Assembly (NCBI GenBank): GCA_014529385.2
Contig: CM043960.1
Location: 27,605,896-27,669,895 of the forward strand
DNA length: 64,000 nt
Origin: Adiantum capillus-veneris
Taxonomy: Eukaryota > Streptophyta > Polypodiopsida > Polypodiales > Pteridaceae
Reading direction: 5' to 3'
Numbering within the stretch: position 1 is the stretch's first letter; each line of letters opens with the position of its first letter. The position numbers and the translations under genes were made by a program. This document shows, piece by piece, positions 44,124 through 55,306 of this stretch. The notes under the pieces were generated by a model. The model worked only from the letters and a program-made list of their open reading frames with translations. It was not told the DNA's origin and made no database searches.

Positions 44124-44672
44124 TTGCATAAAGCTTATATGCAGTATGAACTGAAGGTGCTGGAATTGGTTGCCCTCCTCATGGTTACTCCAGATGAGGT
44201 AGTAACAAATCTCAGGCATGAGATGATTGCCCTACCACCACTGATGTGGCAAGAGCTTCGGTTAGAGCAACAAAAAATGCTCCCCGAACTTAAACCAAAC
44301 TGTAGAGGGGACTATAGGGAGGTTCTTGCCTCACGGCACTTCAGATCCAGACGATCATTGATAATCAAACCCTCTGGTAGAAGAAATGGTTTGATCAAAG
44401 GCCAAAAGATCTGCCAGCCCGACACATTGCCTATCAAAGTACCCTCAGTAATAATCCCTTTAGAGAGATGGCCACCAAAGTAGAGATTGAAGCAAGAGCT
44501 TAGAAGTTCAAAAACCTCACTGCAACGCTTGAGAGAAGGCAGTAGACTCGCTCACAGACGGCTTGCACGAGGACGCACAACGAATAGGAAGGGGGGAATG
44601 TTTGGTAGATACAGGCATATGCACATCAAACCCTATAAACACTCACTAGATTTTTCAAAGAAAGCCATGTAA
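44124..44672 (+). pseudogene. Unknown element protein, C-terminal part
   Basis: An open frame of 119 codons (44124-44483), then a frame change and 61 more codons. KAYMQYELKVLELVALLMVTPDEVVTNLRHEMIALPPLMWQELRLEQQKMLPEL is a likely helical domain; the end is basic. No known domain. It seems to be the end of the decayed coding unit begun at 41558. Confidence 0.4.
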
Positions 44673-44895
44673 TTCATCCTATGATGAGTTGTAATTGTGA
44701 TGTAATTAGACAATACCCTCTCTACCTCTCCGAGTCTACACCCTTGTAAGAGGCTGGATGGCCGTGTGAAAGCTCCCTAAACTTTTAAGTCAAAACCCTT
44801 AGTTTGTAAAGAGATATCATTAGCTTGAAGATTTGAAAACGTGCACTGTGGGAGCCTCTTACTGCTACAAATTATAATCCTCTTTTCTCTTGGAC
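44673..44895. other. No gene seen
   Basis: Short AT-rich stretch between the unknown reading frame and the 523-bp duplication. Confidence 0.5.
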
Positions 44896-45941
44896 TGGTA
44901 ATCAGAATTCACTTCCAAATAGCACATTGCATTCCTTGTCTCTTTCTCTATAATCTAAGTGTAATCATTTTCAATTCTGCTATTGTTCGTGATACTTTGT
45001 TTGTGAGCTAAATGCATTGATTTCAAGATTAAAATGGTTGTTTTTTTATGTTTTGACCATGGATAAGTGTTTCTATGCTTAAGGAGGACCTTTTAGAGTA
45101 CTTCTGTTTCAGTTTTCTGCACATTATTTGTGATGGATCGTGATTTATGTACCTTCCTAGATGGTGATAGAACTCGGTAGGATTGAGCCCTTAGGTGTTG
45201 TGATACCTCTCCTTAAGTTTTGTTGCATTCTGAATTCATTTGGATGCCGAAATGGCATGATGACCTAGAGCGGTGCGATTAAATGCATATGGATTGCCTG
45301 ACTAGGAAGTGGTTGATTTGCTTTTGTAGTAGATTGAGTAGACCTCTTAGTTCACTTTGGTGAGATTGACACTCTCATTAAGTCTCCGTGTCCCATCCCG
45401 AGTCGCTTCCTTGCATATTGGTAATCAGAATTCACTTCCGAATAGCACATTGCGTTCCTTGTCCCTTGCTCTACAATCTAAGTGTAGCATTTTTAATTCT
45501 GCTGTGGTTTGCGACGCTTTGTTTGTGAGCTAAATGCATTGATTTGAAGGTTAAAATGGTTGTTTTTTGATGTTTTGACCATGGATAAGTGTTTCTATGC
45601 TTAAGGAGGACCTTTCCGAGTACTTTTGTTTCATTTTTCTGCGCAATTTTTGTGATGGACCGTGATTTATGTACCTTCCCAGATGGTGATAGAACTTGGT
45701 AGGATTGAGCCCTTAGGTGTTGTGATACCTCTCCTTAAGTTTCGTTGCATTCCAAATTCGTTTGGATGCCGAAATGGCGTGATGACTTAGAGCGGTGCGA
45801 TTGAATGCATATTGATTGTCTGACTAGAAAGTGATTGATTTGATTTTGTAGTAGATTGGTAGCCCTCTTAGTTCACTTTAGTGACATTGACACTCTCATT
45901 AAGTCTCCGTGCGGCATCCTGAGTCGCTTTCTTGCATATTG
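44896..45941. repeat. Tandem duplication, two 523-bp units
   Basis: TGGTAATCAGAATTCACTTCC begins at 44896 and again at 45419. The two units stay similar to the end (CATTAAGTCTCCGTG, then CTTGCATATTG), with scattered substitutions. Each includes one decayed palindromic phrase GATGGA(T/C)CGTGATTTATG. No coding frame is shared. Confidence 0.9.
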
Positions 45942-46068
45942 ACATTATGTAAGTACAAAAGAGCTATGCTGCAGACCTCCGTCGCTGCGACCTACTAACA
46001 TTCCTCTCTTTACATTGAGTTCTTTGCACCCTCATTTGTGATTACATCCATAGTTGCATCGTTGGTAG

Positions 46069-46195
46069 CACTCTATGGCTTGCAATGTGTGTTCTCCTCC
46101 ATATACACTTCCATGTGGTGTCTATGGAGGAGAACACACATTGCACTCTATGGCTTGCAATGTGTGTTCTCCTCCATAGACACTTCCATGTGGTG
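46069..46195. repeat. Direct repeat flanking its own inverted copy
   Basis: A 52-bp segment starting CACTCTATGGCTTGCAATG occurs at 46069-46120 and 46144-46195. Between them, 46121-46143 is the inverse of its middle (TATGGAGGAGAACACACATTG). The structure can fold into either of two hairpins. Confidence 0.85.
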
Positions 46196-46249
46196 GTAAA
46201 ACACAGTAGTAGATATAACACAATAAAAAATATCTCTTTGAGATCTTGC

Positions 46250-48200
46250 ATCAAAGTTCTCAGAGCTCAAGTCACCATACATGTGCTCCTCCTTTCTTTC
46301 TAATTTCCTAAAGAATTTTGAGAGAGATGCAATTGTAACCCTAAGGGAAGTGACCATAACCAGTTTTTCTTTGCCCATGAGTGAGAATTCTTGTAAAGGA
46401 TATATGAATCCTCTCAACTCCATTGAGTGATTTGGAAATTGGTCTAATTTGTGACATGGCAGTTTTACTTTAGTCCATTTTGTCATGTATAATTCACGAG
46501 AACTTGTTTGGACATTGTTTTGATGTGCTCCTCTAAGCATAGTATAAATTTTGACAACTCATTTGTTGTAACATGTGTTCTTTGTGCAAAGTATTTGGTA
46601 CACTCCTCTCAATTCCTTGATTTGCCTTTATTTTTGTACAAATGTTGCATTTAGTAAATGTGCAAATTTTTGATAAAGAGAATTTTTTAAACACTATGTT
46701 CCATAGTCTTGAGAAGATCGGTTGTGAAAGTGTCTTGTATTGTAATGAAACCAATGTGTCATTTATTTCATGTAGCATATCCATTTATTTGTACATGAAT
46801 GGTAGAACTCATTGGGTCTCACGAGTCCCATGCATAGAAGTTTTGGACTTCTGTGGCATGTGGTCCACATTATTATCAATGAACCCCTGCATAAGTGCTT
46901 CTGACATCTCCATGAGTGTCATCCATTGTGTAGAAATTTTGTTTGTATGTGTAAAATTGATTTTCCTATGCCATAAATCATGTGCCATGTTTTATTGCAA
47001 ACTTTTTCCCATCAAATGAAAACTCAAAGTAGTCCCCATCTTGATCATGTTTATAGGCCAAGCTCATACAATCTAGTTTATATGTTTCACTAACTTGAGT
47101 ATCTCCATCCCCAAAAGTCTTACCTTGCTTGCATAATTTTGGATCTATCTCCAATCTAAAAACATCTTTGCTCACAAAAATCTATGAATTTTCACAACTG
47201 TAGTTTTCCTACTCAATGTAGGATTCTTAATTCTTTTTTTTGAACCCTAACTCTATGGACATGGTTTCTTTTCTTTACCACCCCATCTTTGATATTGTAG
47301 TTTCTATTCATGGCATCTTGATTTCTCTCATTCTTAGTTTGAAGAAGGAATCCTAGTTCATTGCTACCATTTCCAACTTCTATACTATTGTTATGAGCAT
47401 TGTCATCATCCTCATCTTCATTGGACAAAGAATCTAAATACTCAAGAGATCAACATTTTCTCCATTGTTTCATCTTGAATTCCATGAATGTGTAGAAGAT
47501 CACGTGTCTCTTAAGGATTCACCATTCTCAAAAGTGATTTTTCTGCTAACCAAACTTGTTACATCTATTACACAAGGTTTTGATGGGTGTAAAGAGCCTT
47601 CAATCATGCTACCCATGTTAGTCGATCTCTTGTATTTTTCCACAATTGATGGCTTCATATGGTTGGACTAGAAATACCACACCTTCAACAAGTTTTGTGG
47701 ATCTAGTATCATCCCATAGGATGCCACTTTTCTCTTTCCATCTCTATCTATCTATAAGTCTATCTTCTTAGTCAATATTAGGTTCCTTAGTAATACTTTA
47801 TCTTGCAAAAATGTTGTCATATTTCATGGCAATGCTATTTAGTGGCCATTTGATGATACTCCAACTACTTGACCCATGCTTTTTTCATCCATTATTGCAA
47901 ATGGTATTAAGAATGTATCATCAAATACCTCAAGTCCATGTATAGCCACACATCATACACTAATAAATTGAAAGACACATCTTTGCAATGGATCAATGGA
48001 ATGAACAACTCCATGTCGTTTCCTTGTACAATTTCCACAAGAAACACTGAATGACCCTGTTTAAGTCCCTTTGTCCCCTACAAAGATCAAAAGAAGAACG
48101 AGTCACTATCAATATAGTTTTATACATTGAATTTTAGGCTTAAAAGTTTTGTTTGATTCTTATGAGATGTAACATGGCACCTTGTCACCAGTTGAATTAT
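46250..48200 (-). pseudogene. DUF8039/DUF7869-like gene, copy 2, decayed and truncated
   Basis: Minus-strand relic of the gene at 13516-16741. From right to left: TGDKV, GLKQGHSVFLVE (copy 1 TKIGQGNFSILVE), DDT..EGVVFLVQP (copy 1 DDT..EGTILYVFP), ITFENGESLRD, an acidic and then basic stretch, RLEIDPKLC..GKTFGDGDTQVSETYKLD (copy 1 FWGESQKSRTNYVYD), YFEFSFDGKKF, ALMQGFIDNNVDHMPQKSKT (copy 1 ALLNEFVENNSEKMPHRSRT), MDMLHEINDTLVSLQYKTLSQPIFSRLWN (copy 1 VDILCEINTTLDQMGYEKKLSQSSFGRIWN), KCNICTKIKA, IHDKMDQSKTAM and LTHGQRKTGYGHF. It ends near 46250, before the LDNCAGENKN block. Many frameshifts and stops. It confirms the reading frame in the broken joint of copy 1 and shows the gene belongs to a repeated family. 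Confidence 0.8.
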
Positions 48201-48799
48201 TAAAGAACAACTTTTGCTGCCTAAAACATACATCAAAGGCTTGTACTAAAGCTTGTCATGGCTTCCAAGTTATTGGCTCAAAATTTGGGTTGAGCCTCAA
48301 AGAATATTCATGGAGCTACACATCAGTGTATTTCCATCTAGTGTGGTTGCACGATTTAATTTAAGGCTCAAACTCAAGTTTGATCTTGATGAGTCAAAGA
48401 ATTCTCATTCAAGCTCATAGTTCGAGCCGCGGACTAGTTAAAGATTTTTTTGGGAGAGAACTCCTAAAAATATGGACATGATAGTAGTATTTGGCTAGTC
48501 ACCTTCTTATAAATAATGTATGGATCCAAGACTTCAATTCTCCACATTCTCTTTTGACTGGATCTTTTTGTTTCTTGGCCATAGGGATTTGGGCGTGGCC
48601 GCAGTGCGCGGGGGGGGGGGGGGGATAATGTATTGGAGTGCATGACATACTTCCCAAATTCTATGAAACCTCTCCCTAGTTACTTATGCATGCCTAGAGT
48701 TCTCAAATAATACACATGATATTATTATATGGACCATGGCTGCCATTCTACACATGTTCCAATTGCAACAAGAGATGAGTCAAAGAAGCCTCTAAAAGG
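48201..48799. other. No gene; poly-G tract
   Basis: AT-rich, no coding signal. A run of about 15 G lies at 48610-48624, a frequent site of sequencing or assembly error. Confidence 0.6.
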
Positions 48800-49240
48800 A
48801 AGCATACAATTCTTCACTTGAACTTTTCCTTGTAGCCTAATCCTCAATCTCTCTCATGACTCATCTATGATAGAAGCATAAATCTCTAGCCCAAGCCTAT
48901 ATAGTAGACAATCATTGTAGTCATCATCATATCAATAATCAAATCCTACTATGCTATTTTCTCTCCATGAATGGCTCACTTGTATTTCCACCATAGCTCA
49001 ACAATTGGTACTAGATCTTTGAGAGTGATTAGCATTGTTGAGTTATGGAGGAAACACAAGTGAGCCATTCATGGAGAGAAAATAACACAGTAGATCTTGA
49101 TAGTTGATATGATAAAAATGAGTACAATGGTTGCCTGCTAAATAGGCGTGAGGTAGAGATTTATGCTTACATCTTGGATGAGATATGAGAGGACCCAATG
49201 ATTAGGCCAAAAGGAGAAATCAACTTTCAAGTTGAGAACA
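48800..49240. repeat. Long inverted repeat, ~205-bp arms, 28-bp loop
   Basis: Left arm about 48800-49005, right arm 49034-49240, loop 49006-49033. The inner 80 bp pair almost perfectly (TCTCCATGAATGGCTCACTTG on the left, its reverse complement on the right); outer parts are more diverged. The loop edge reads CTCAACA then ATTGGTACTAGATC, resembling an LTR end plus a primer site, so the arms may be two copies of one LTR end in opposite directions. Confidence 0.85.
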
Positions 49241-49244
49241 TATT

Positions 49245-49641
49245 TAGGTCTATGTCAAGTTGTGATAGTTTTGGTAGAGAGTGGAGAGAAAGGAGAGTGG
49301 AAGGTGAAGGGTCACAATCCCATATGCAATGTAGTAGTGTATAGCCTGGTGTAGAGAGGCCCATTTCTGAATGTAGTAGTGTATGGCTTGGTATAAAGAG
49401 GCCCACTTCTCAATGACAGTTCATCCAAGTTTGTTCTTTGAGTACAATGCTCTTCTATAAACTTGTGATCACCTTGCACTTGACTCAAGATTGTGTTTAT
49501 GAGTCCAAGCTAATCTATCTTGGAACCTTATTCGCTTGAGTCATATTGCTTGCTCACACACACACCTCTCTTGTGCATACACCATGGTAGAATGTAGGAT
49601 CCATACAGCCTAGTTCACCTTGATCTCGATTCTATAATGTA
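49245..49641 (+). repeat. Decayed 5' LTR of small copia element
   Basis: Matches the 3' LTR at 51299-51728 over most of its length: GTCAAGTTGTGA, GGAAGGTGAAGGGTCA, AAAGTTCATCCA-like, GAGTCCAAGCTAATC.ATCTTGGAACC, CACCATGGTAGAATGTAGGATCCAT and CTAGTTCACCTTGATC. Its ends are decayed, and TATTATCATAGAC after it looks like a worn TGGTATCAGAG primer site. Confidence 0.65.
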
Positions 49642-50768
49642 TTATCATAGACATGATTGCTAGGGTTGGATAGCATCTTGAGTTGGGCATTAAGAGAGTC
49701 TCCATAACGCTTATATCTTCATTCTACTTATCTTAATTAACCCCTTTTATAGAGCATAAGGATTTGATTGGCTCCTATTATCCAAGACAACACTGGAATT
49801 CGATTTCGAGTCACTATCAATCTCCTCCAAGTGCAAGGTTCGAAGCTACTCTCACAGAGAGAGATTTGTGGGCCCACACCCCTTGGATTCAAAGTCAAAT
49901 GTGCTAACAACTACCAGAGCTGATTGTAGAATTTGCAAGCATAAAAAGCACTAAGACAAAGTGGGACTGCAAGGACAATCGAGAGTCCAAAGGGCATAAG
50001 GAATGGAACTACAAAAAATTTGCAAGCATCAGAAGCAAAAAGGGAGCTACTGCGATACGCACGATTTGAATTCAGATGGCATTCACTCTTGGCATCGTGC
50101 AGGGTTCAAGTCCTCCTACTCTTTGGTAGATTTGATGGCCTCTGCAGACATAGAAGTCTCCTGATTATTCACATTATCATCAATAGGTTTATCGATCTTG
50201 CGGGGCCTTTCCTCTACATTTGGAAGCGATAAAGACCTTTCAGACATGTGATGGTAGAAAAGAGGCATCAATAGCAACACACTAGCCTCGACATTGGGCT
50301 TAGCTGCGATCATTTTCTTAAAGGATTCCTGGACACCCTCTCAAGCTTCGTATACTCGACAATAGACGACCTTCAAGGCTTTAAGCAGTCTGCGTGCTCC
50401 AAGGCCACTGAAAACCCTCGACCTTGCTGTAATGTTACAAGTTTTTCTTTAACATTAAAAAACCCATTTTAAAAAAAAATTGTTTTTGGCAAAGCATTGG
50501 TTCCCATAAAAGGGGGAAGCTGGCAAAAGTGTACGGGGTTTAGACACTGCTAGTGTGATTGTGTGCTTGGTGAGACTGCCCATTATTTTTGTGTGCTAAA
50601 TTTAGCTTCGAAAGGCTCTCATACGTACACTTAGATGCCGCTCTTGTGCACAAGAAGTATGACATTTGTGTTGATTATGGAAAAGAAATGAAGAAATTGT
50701 AGCATTGATGCAAGGCACAAGATCGAGCCAGGAAATGCAAATCCAGTATAGGCAATTTGGCTCCAACG
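49642..50768. other. Internal region of small copia element; no gene seen
   Basis: No recognisable copia coding sequence. A 65-codon minus-strand frame at 50116-50313 has no known domain and no support. This stretch may be foreign DNA inside the element, or decayed gag. Confidence 0.4.
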
Positions 50769-50990
50769 GAAAGGGATTGTGTATTTTTCAACCAAGGAGA
50801 ATATAGAGGAGGAAGAATGACAAGAGGAAGAGGTAGAGGCCGGGAAAGAGGCAACAAACATTTTACATGCCACAGATGTGGACAACCAGGATACTTTGCT
50901 CGGGATTGCTCTCAATAGAAGGCAAATTTCATTGGAAGAGAAGAAGAAGAAGAAGAGGAAGAGGCACGAGCTAGGATCAAAGCCTCTAGG
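50769..50990 (+). pseudogene. Small copia element: gag zinc knuckle
   Basis: Plus-strand translation RGGRMTRGRGRGRERGNKHFTCHRCGQPGYFARDCSQ: an RGG-like basic stretch followed by a perfect CCHC zinc knuckle, typical for copia gag. A TAG follows at 50916, then a Glu-rich segment ending in TAA. Protease, integrase, RT and RNase H are absent, so the element is internally deleted. Confidence 0.8.
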
Positions 50991-51298
50991 ATTGAAAATT
51001 TGTTTTAATAATGTTGTAAACACCCCCCATGTATGTGTGGGCACATGTGAAGACTTGGGGTAACCTAAAGGTATAGGGAGATTCGGGCTAGGTTATAGAA
51101 GTTTGAGGCACTTTTTTTGGACTACTCAATGTAGGAGTAAGGGGATTAGGAAAGCTCAAAACCATAAGTGGATTTGTCAAGATTCAAACTGTGTCCATAT
51201 AGTGCTGGAGGAATCTGGGGCACCATGTGCGGGCTATGCTACTAGGGGAGTAGGCATATAGGACATGGAAGTGCAAAGATTGAATCTTTGAGGGGGGG
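50991..51298 (+). other. 3' end of small copia element interior with polypurine tract
   Basis: Non-coding remnant after the gag fragment. It ends in TTTGAGGGGGGG at 51287-51298, a clear polypurine tract directly before the LTR. Confidence 0.7.
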
Positions 51299-51558
51299 TG
51301 TTGAATTTTGTGTCAAGTTGTGACAGTTTTCGAGAGAGTGAACAAAAGAAAGGACAATGGAAGGTGAAGGGTCAGAATCAATATGAAACGTAGTAGTGTA
51401 TGACATGAACTTTCTCAATGAAAGTTCATCCATGTTTGTTGTTTGAGTACAATACTCTATTTATGAGCTTGTGCTCACCATGCACTTAACCCAAGATCGT
51501 GTTTATGAGTCCAAGCTAATCCATCTTGGAACCTAATTCTCTTGAGTCATATTACTTG

Positions 51559-51589
<31 letters not shown>

Positions 51590-51590
51590 G

Positions 51591-51658
<68 letters not shown>

Positions 51659-51728
51659 CTTGTACATACACCATGGTAGAATGTAGGATCCATCCAGCCT
51701 AGTTCACCTTGATCCCGATTCTCTAACA
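51299..51728 (+). repeat. 3' LTR of small copia element (430 bp)
   Basis: Starts TGTTGAATTTTGTG right after the purine tract and ends GATTCTCTAACA. Contains a CT then CA microsatellite (about 51559-51656). Confidence 0.8.
51559..51656. repeat. (CT)n(CA)n compound microsatellite
   Basis: CT run followed by a CA run with one CGAAA interruption, within the 3' LTR. Confidence 0.97.
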
Positions 51729-51939
51729 GATCCCGTATGCATCCTTTTAGATGCTGCTTTGACTCATCTCTTGTTTTCATATGCAATTGGAACATGTGTA
51801 GAAACACCCATGGGCCATATAAAAATCCCGATTCTCTAACAGATCCCATATGCATCCTTTTAGATGCTACTTTGACTCATCTCTTGTTTTCATATGCAAT
51901 TGGAACATGTGTAGAAACACCCATGGGCCATATAAAAAT
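51714..51939. repeat. Tandem duplication, period 113 bp, spanning LTR end and flank
   Basis: CCCGATTCTCTAACAGATCCC occurs at 51714 and 51827, and the following ~90 bp (TATGCATCCTTTTAGATGCT, TGGAACATGTGTAGAAACACCC) are nearly identical. The unit contains the last 15 bases of the LTR, so it arose after the element had inserted. Confidence 0.9.
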
Positions 51940-53535
51940 GCATGGGTATTATTTAGAAAATCTAGGAATGCATATGTGGCTAGGGCGAGGTTCCATAGAA
52001 GGTGCAAAGTATGTCACACACTCCAACAATCCTCCCCGTGTGTGTCATTCATGGAGCACTCGATGAAATACAAATTTGGTCCTCCCCTAGAGAATTTGAA
52101 CAATGGTGTGTAGGAAATAAAAAATCTATTCAGAGAATTTAACAATAGGAATAGATGTAAAAACCTCCCCTTGACGAGTTTATTCCATCAAGGTTTTGGC
52201 TACAAGGTGTTGGTGCTTCACAGTATGTCATCGATGTAGCAAATGTTGGCATCGTCATCTTCGTTGTGTCAGAATCTTCAGATGCCATATTGACTTTGCC
52301 TTTGTTATTAGGTTTCTTTTTCATATTAGAAACAAATTGAACTTATTTTTTGGGCCTTTTAAGGGTGCCACATCATCAAAGTTTCAAAAAAGAGAGCAAC
52401 CTGTTAAACCGGGGGTTTCTAATCACCGAGCAAAAAAAATCGAGCGAAGACAAATCCGAGCAAATTGATACAAGAGCAAAAATGGTGAAAGGGAAAAAAA
52501 TATGGCATGCACATTACTTTCACTACCACAAATCTTACACTCAATCGACAAAAAAATGAGATTTTAGAACCATTATGAAAATTGAATACTCGACACACAA
52601 GCAATCTCATACTCGAAACATGTATAGTTTAATTTCATGTGGAATATCTCCTCTCAAAAGTAGTCCATCAAAATTTTGGCACCTAGGTTTTACAAACAAA
52701 TCAACACACAACCTCGTAAGCCTACGATGCTATCCGCAAACTTCCTACAGCTTGAAACAACTACACTTTTGTAAGCAATCAGAAACAAGTGCCTAAAGCA
52801 AATAGAAACAAGTGAACTCTCTCTCTCCTCTCAGCTTCACAGTTCAACATACTTGAGATCCCCTTCATTTCCCCTTGCCAGCTTGGCATTGAAATGGTGG
52901 AGGAAATGAGAGCAGCAAGCTGTGGATGCACCCCCACTGCAACTACATCGATGTCGTATCCAGTGGCGATGATAAAGTGATGTGCCCAATGCATGATGAG
53001 CTCAAGCATATCCAACTGCCTCATGACCATCTCAACAAGATTCTCGAGGTATGATTTTTCTATTGCTCATGTGAAATAGGTAGATGTTTAGCGGTTGCTT
53101 TGCTAAGTTGCTCATTTACAGATAGCGACATTCTTTAAGGGAAGCTTGGAGGTGCAAATTTCTTGCCTAAAGGGTCTATTGTGATTAGTAAATAGAAATG
53201 ATATGACCTAGAGTCAAATGCAAGTTCTTCTGCATAGGAAAGGACCAAGTCTCAGGTGTATTTGCCTGCTACATGCAGATATACAGTCATGAAGCAACAA
53301 GTTCATAAATGCTCCTATATTGTGAGTGCTCTTACTGTTGAAAACAAGGCCATGACACAACTAGAGAATCATCTAATTCCAAGAGATCCAAGCCGATATT
53401 GAAAGAATCTTTTAGTCCTAGCTCACATAACGAAGATTTACAGCTTACAAAGCATGCCCAATCTTTGTGGTTGCTCTCTAGGCACTCACAGACACAATAA
53501 AAGAGAAGAGAGGTGCAAATTTAGTTGACCTTCCA

Positions 53536-53538
<3 letters not shown>
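51940..53538. other. No confident gene; one possible exon
   Basis: Mostly non-coding. About 52889-53048 on the plus strand reads NESSKLWMHPHCNYIDVVSSGDDKVMCPMHDELKHIQLPHDHLNKILE, ends at a good donor (GAG|GTATGA, 53048) and has a CCTTGCCAG acceptor-like site at about 52880. The reading frame does not stay open back to that acceptor, and I do not recognise the protein. It could be an exon of a real gene or chance. Confidence 0.3.

Positions 53539-53626
<88 letters not shown>
53539..53626. repeat. (CT)n microsatellite
   Basis: About 44 CT units; a second run follows at 53665-53698 after a short break. Confidence 0.97.
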
Positions 53627-53628
<2 letters not shown>

Positions 53629-53660
53629 AGTGTCTCTCTCTGTGAGGATTTCTGTTGGAG

Positions 53661-53664
<4 letters not shown>

Positions 53665-53698
<34 letters not shown>
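53665..53698. repeat. (CT)n microsatellite, second run
   Basis: About 17 CT units. Confidence 0.95.
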
Positions 53699-53700
<2 letters not shown>

Positions 53701-54199
53701 CCTATCAAAAATCTAATTCTTCACTTGTTTGAGGGGATAGCAGGTAAGATGATTCAAAGAACCATACAAGATGCAAGACCACAACGTGATGGAAAAAACG
53801 ATTGAAATGTAGAAGGCCATAAATTAGTGCCATATAGGATTGTGATATTATTAATCATTCCATGGTGCACAAGTTGGCAAGATGGAATAAGATCAGACAT
53901 GAATGTCATCTAGTATGCAAGAGCTCCTTTTTTAAATCACCAGCCACTTCCTGAGCGTAGGTCTTGTTACAATAGCAAATGAAACTACGATGCTATACTT
54001 CTTTCACTCGACCAAAATGATGTATCTTTTCCAGTTTTGGAAATAGTAGAAAGAATGTCCTCTAGCTTGAAGTTCCATTTCCCAGTACGTATCTACCCTT
54101 CCATGTTCCCAAGCACCCTGTTCACTGCACCAACATGACCTTGGTGAGTCATTGCCACTTTCAATTCAATTTTCTGTGTTAGGTTGCAATGTCCAGTCC
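53699..54199. other. No gene seen
   Basis: Between two CT microsatellites; no coding or repeat signal recognised. Confidence 0.5.

Positions 54200-54291
<92 letters not shown>
54200..54291. repeat. (TC)n(AC)n compound microsatellite
   Basis: TC run to 54240, AC run to 54291. Open frames across it on either strand are artefacts. Confidence 0.97.
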
Positions 54292-54293
<2 letters not shown>

Positions 54294-54713
54294 TGGTGAC
54301 TCGCATCAAACAAGGTAGGAAGGAGTTGAGGGCAGAGTTTTCTGCATTCCAAAGGAGGAGACAATGATGACGCCGTGTGAGCTCGCCGCAGGTAAGCCTT
54401 TCTTCCACCCGCCTCAAGTGGCTCCCAATATTGTTGCCGCGTTGATGGCCACCATTTTAGCAAGAAGTTCGCCTCAAAAGACAATAAAATCAGCCTCTGG
54501 GAAGACGAGCTCCTGCACATGCGCCAATTCCCGCTTCTCACGTGTTTCTTGAGCTCCTTAGCCATCATTTGGCCACCCACTACTGGTGCAGGCTCGACCT
54601 GGTCGTCGTTGCTGCAATTTTGCATTTTTTGCAACTATGAGGTGAACATGCTAAGCTGTCTCCCTCGTCCGTGCCACAAATTGTCGCCAGTGCCCCTTTC
54701 TCTATGGCTCCCT

Positions 54714-54767
54714 GGTCTACTGCTACAACCAGTCCGTGCCAGCACGGACTAGTTGCAGCAGTAGACC
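54714..54767. repeat. Hairpin, 25-bp arms, 4-base loop
   Basis: Arms 54714-54738 (GGTCTACTGCTACAACC...) and 54743-54767, with two mismatches; loop CCAG. Confidence 0.9.
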
Positions 54768-55306
54768 AAGGATGTATTGTAGCATGCCTAGCTGGAAATG
54801 CTGCATATGGCGCCGGTAGTTTCTTTGTAAAAAGACCTTAATGAGCATGAGGTTGAGTTTGGGTTGGGCAACACAAAAGCAGTGGTGGTGGTGGACATGA
54901 TACCAGAGGTGAACACAATAGCTCTCGCAGAAGAGATGATGATGAGCTCTCACGATTACAGCGGGCGAGAGATGGGAACTGACGAGTAGAACAAAGCGGA
55001 CACCATGTCGGAAGACCTAGCACTGATCATGGTGTGGAATATGTTAGTGATGGTTGAATTCTCAGCACGATGCCCATAACCTTGCAATTGCCTCGAGCTG
55101 TTGCACCACAAAACCATAGCTGCTCGGTGCAAAACCATAGCTGCTCAGCTTGGTTTCTACGTCTTTCAACCCCTTGCCATGATTAACTGGTTGCCCCAGA
55201 TCAACGCTCTAAACTTTCGTGTTGGAATCGAAACACGATTGTCACTCTACAAATGGCGATTCGCATCAAATTACACATCGCTAAGATATCTTCTCATAGC
55301 TCCCTC

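Noticed and set aside
50116-50313. 65-codon minus-strand frame inside the small copia element
   Set aside because: No domain or start context; could be captured host DNA, but nothing supports it.
51559-51656. Cys-Val repeat protein on the minus strand
   Set aside because: CA/GT microsatellite inside an LTR.
54152-54367. Ser-Leu / His-Thr repeat frames and Arg-Glu repeat frames
   Set aside because: Translations of the TC/AC compound microsatellite.
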